From Echinometra lucunter (Eukaryota > Echinodermata > Echinoidea > Camarodonta > Echinometridae): a stretch of DNA of 64,000 bases. The notes beneath the pieces are model-generated. The model worked only from the letters and a program-made list of their open reading frames with translations. It did not search any database and had not been told where the DNA came from. Position numbers and translations under genes: made by a program. Shown here one piece after another: positions 63,167 through 64,000 of this stretch. Location of the stretch: NCBI GenBank assembly GCA_029962745.1, contig CM057158.1, positions 10,241,780-10,305,779 on the forward strand. The letters are read 5' to 3'. The stretch's first letter is position 1. Each line of letters begins with the position of its first letter.

Positions 63167-63415
63167 CAGGGGCGGCGGCAGGGTATTTTGATAGGGGGCA
63201 AGATGACCCACAGGTGATTTCATTTACGTTTGAAACTGTTAAATGAAAAAAAACAGGGGTATTATATAATTGCATGTCCCGTCCATCTCTTTCCCCATAC
63301 TCCTCTTTTTTTTTCTTCCTTCTCTTTCTTCCTCTTTTTTTTTTCTCTTTTTTTGATCACTTGAAAAATCAAAGGTCGCGGTCGCCCACTGCCTCCCCTG
63401 TAGCGCCCCCCCCTG
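63167..63415. mobile_element. 249-bp hAT-like MITE beside SMPD3 exon 2
   Basis: Starts CAGGGGCGGCGGCAGGG and ends GCGCCCCCCCCTG. A perfect 8-bp duplication AATAAATG lies on both sides (63159-63166, 63416-63423), the hAT signature. The interior is T- and C-rich. The left duplication begins 32 bp after the exon end, so the insertion sits close to the donor without disrupting it. Confidence 0.9.
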
Positions 63416-63734
63416 AATAAATGCCTGACTACTATATGAAAAAACGAATTCTTCAAATACAACTCAAGCCCAGTCGTGGTGTAGCTATGGGATGCCCCCC
63501 CCCAAAAAAAAAAAAAAAAATATAAAAAATTAACAGAGAGTGAAAGAGAAAGAAAAAAGGTCTCGGTCCCTTAACGCCCTCATTTTTAATATATTTTGTA
63601 AGACTCACGTGCCTTTTCAAGACACGAGGACTCTCTCACTTACTCGGCCCAAGCTACTCCACTGTTCACCAGTCAGTATTTTCTTCAAACCCTTGTGATA
63701 ACGTTTGCAACTACAGATTTCTTTTTCTTTTCAG

Positions 63735-63772
63735 GTTTCTCCCAGGACAATGTACATGCTGTATGGATATAA
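63735..63772 (+). CDS. SMPD3: Candidate alternative terminal exon of SMPD3 (short tail then stop)
   Basis: A very strong acceptor (TTTCTTTTTCTTTTCAG) precedes position 63735. Spliced in phase 1 after the second exon it reads SFSQDNVHAVWI and then TAA at 63770-63772, giving a 492-residue protein against about 655 in human. The tail does not match the expected continuation of the family, and a product ending here would lack the later catalytic GDFN and Asp-His blocks. No AATAAA was seen in the remaining 228 bp. It could be a chance acceptor, with the true next exon beyond the window. Confidence 0.22.
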
Positions 63773-63909
63773 AACTTGCAGCATATAATAGATTAGAGCT
63801 GATGTGATGAAGCCACATTACCCCGTTTTTTTTAAAAGATAGCTTAATGATGACCTCATTTAACGATTGTAACTAGGCCCTAAACAGAACTGAGGGTGTA
63901 ACATAAAGA

Positions 63910-64000
63910 GATACAATCAATCTTACGATCAATTGTAAATCTTTAGTACATGGTTTGCCGTAGACTTACGATTGATATCAGTCGTAAGATGGATTGTATT
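63910..64000. repeat. Inverted repeat cut by the window end
   Basis: GATACAATCAATCTTACGAT (from 63910) is mirrored by TCGTAAGATGGATTGTATT at the very end. An inner palindrome TTACGATTGATATCAGTCGTAA also folds back. Probably a MITE end or a complete small hairpin. Confidence 0.65.

Larger units (their letters stand above)
63127..64000 (+). other. SMPD3: SMPD3 intron 2 (start; continues past the window if the terminal exon is not used)
   Basis: Begins with the GTAAGC donor. It contains a 249-bp hAT-like MITE at 63167-63415, a poly-A and GA-rich stretch at about 63498-63560, the strong acceptor at 63734 and a truncated inverted repeat at the window edge. Confidence 0.6.

Overview
The window is animal genomic DNA, AT-rich and mostly non-coding, with spliced exons and many short inverted-repeat transposons, LINE relics and microsatellites. 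The transposon mix (hAT-like and TA-flanked foldback MITEs, and degenerate CR1/L2-type LINE ends) together with an animal neutral sphingomyelinase gene suggests a marine invertebrate, most likely an echinoderm. That taxonomic guess is an inference; no species-specific marker was seen.

One gene is clearly recognisable: SMPD3 (neutral sphingomyelinase 2) on the + strand. A large first coding exon (8677-10041, 455 codons) carries the two N-terminal hydrophobic segments, a long Ser/Pro/Arg-rich linker and the first half of the catalytic domain. It ends in phase 0 at a consensus donor. The next family-matching exon is at 63051-63126, so one intron of 53,009 bp fills most of the window. The second exon is 76 bp and leaves phase 1. 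The rest of the catalytic domain is not in the window. A good acceptor at 63735 would instead give a 12-residue tail and a stop.

Region by region: 1-8676 is upstream DNA with a 1.6-kb hAT-like composite element (838-2457), a LINE 3' end (about 4344-4920, minus), a 145-bp MITE (5333-5477) and a GC/CpG-rich patch near 7.0-7.3 kb that may be promoter-proximal. The 53-kb intron (10042-63050) holds at least ten inverted-repeat elements, a + strand LINE relic at 36.8-37.2 kb, and a minus-strand LINE relic at 48.9-50.7 kb split by a hAT-like MITE with a perfect 8-bp target duplication. It also holds two tRNA-derived SINE-like fragments, twin perfect hairpins at 28.6 kb, a CpG-dense patch at 20.9-22.3 kb and many GA, AT and poly-G tracts. 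Intron 2 (63127 onward) begins with another hAT-like MITE carrying an 8-bp duplication only 32 bp past the exon.

Points most worth a second look are: the second SMPD3 exon, which reads TQLQA where the family has a THLHA-type catalytic motif; the possible truncated isoform; a three-copy MITE family that keeps a core of about 50 bp but has changed its ends; and the number of long inverted repeats that would all be transcribed in the SMPD3 pre-mRNA. No CRISPR array, rRNA, intact tRNA or bacterial-type operon was found, and no complete transposase or reverse transcriptase gene.
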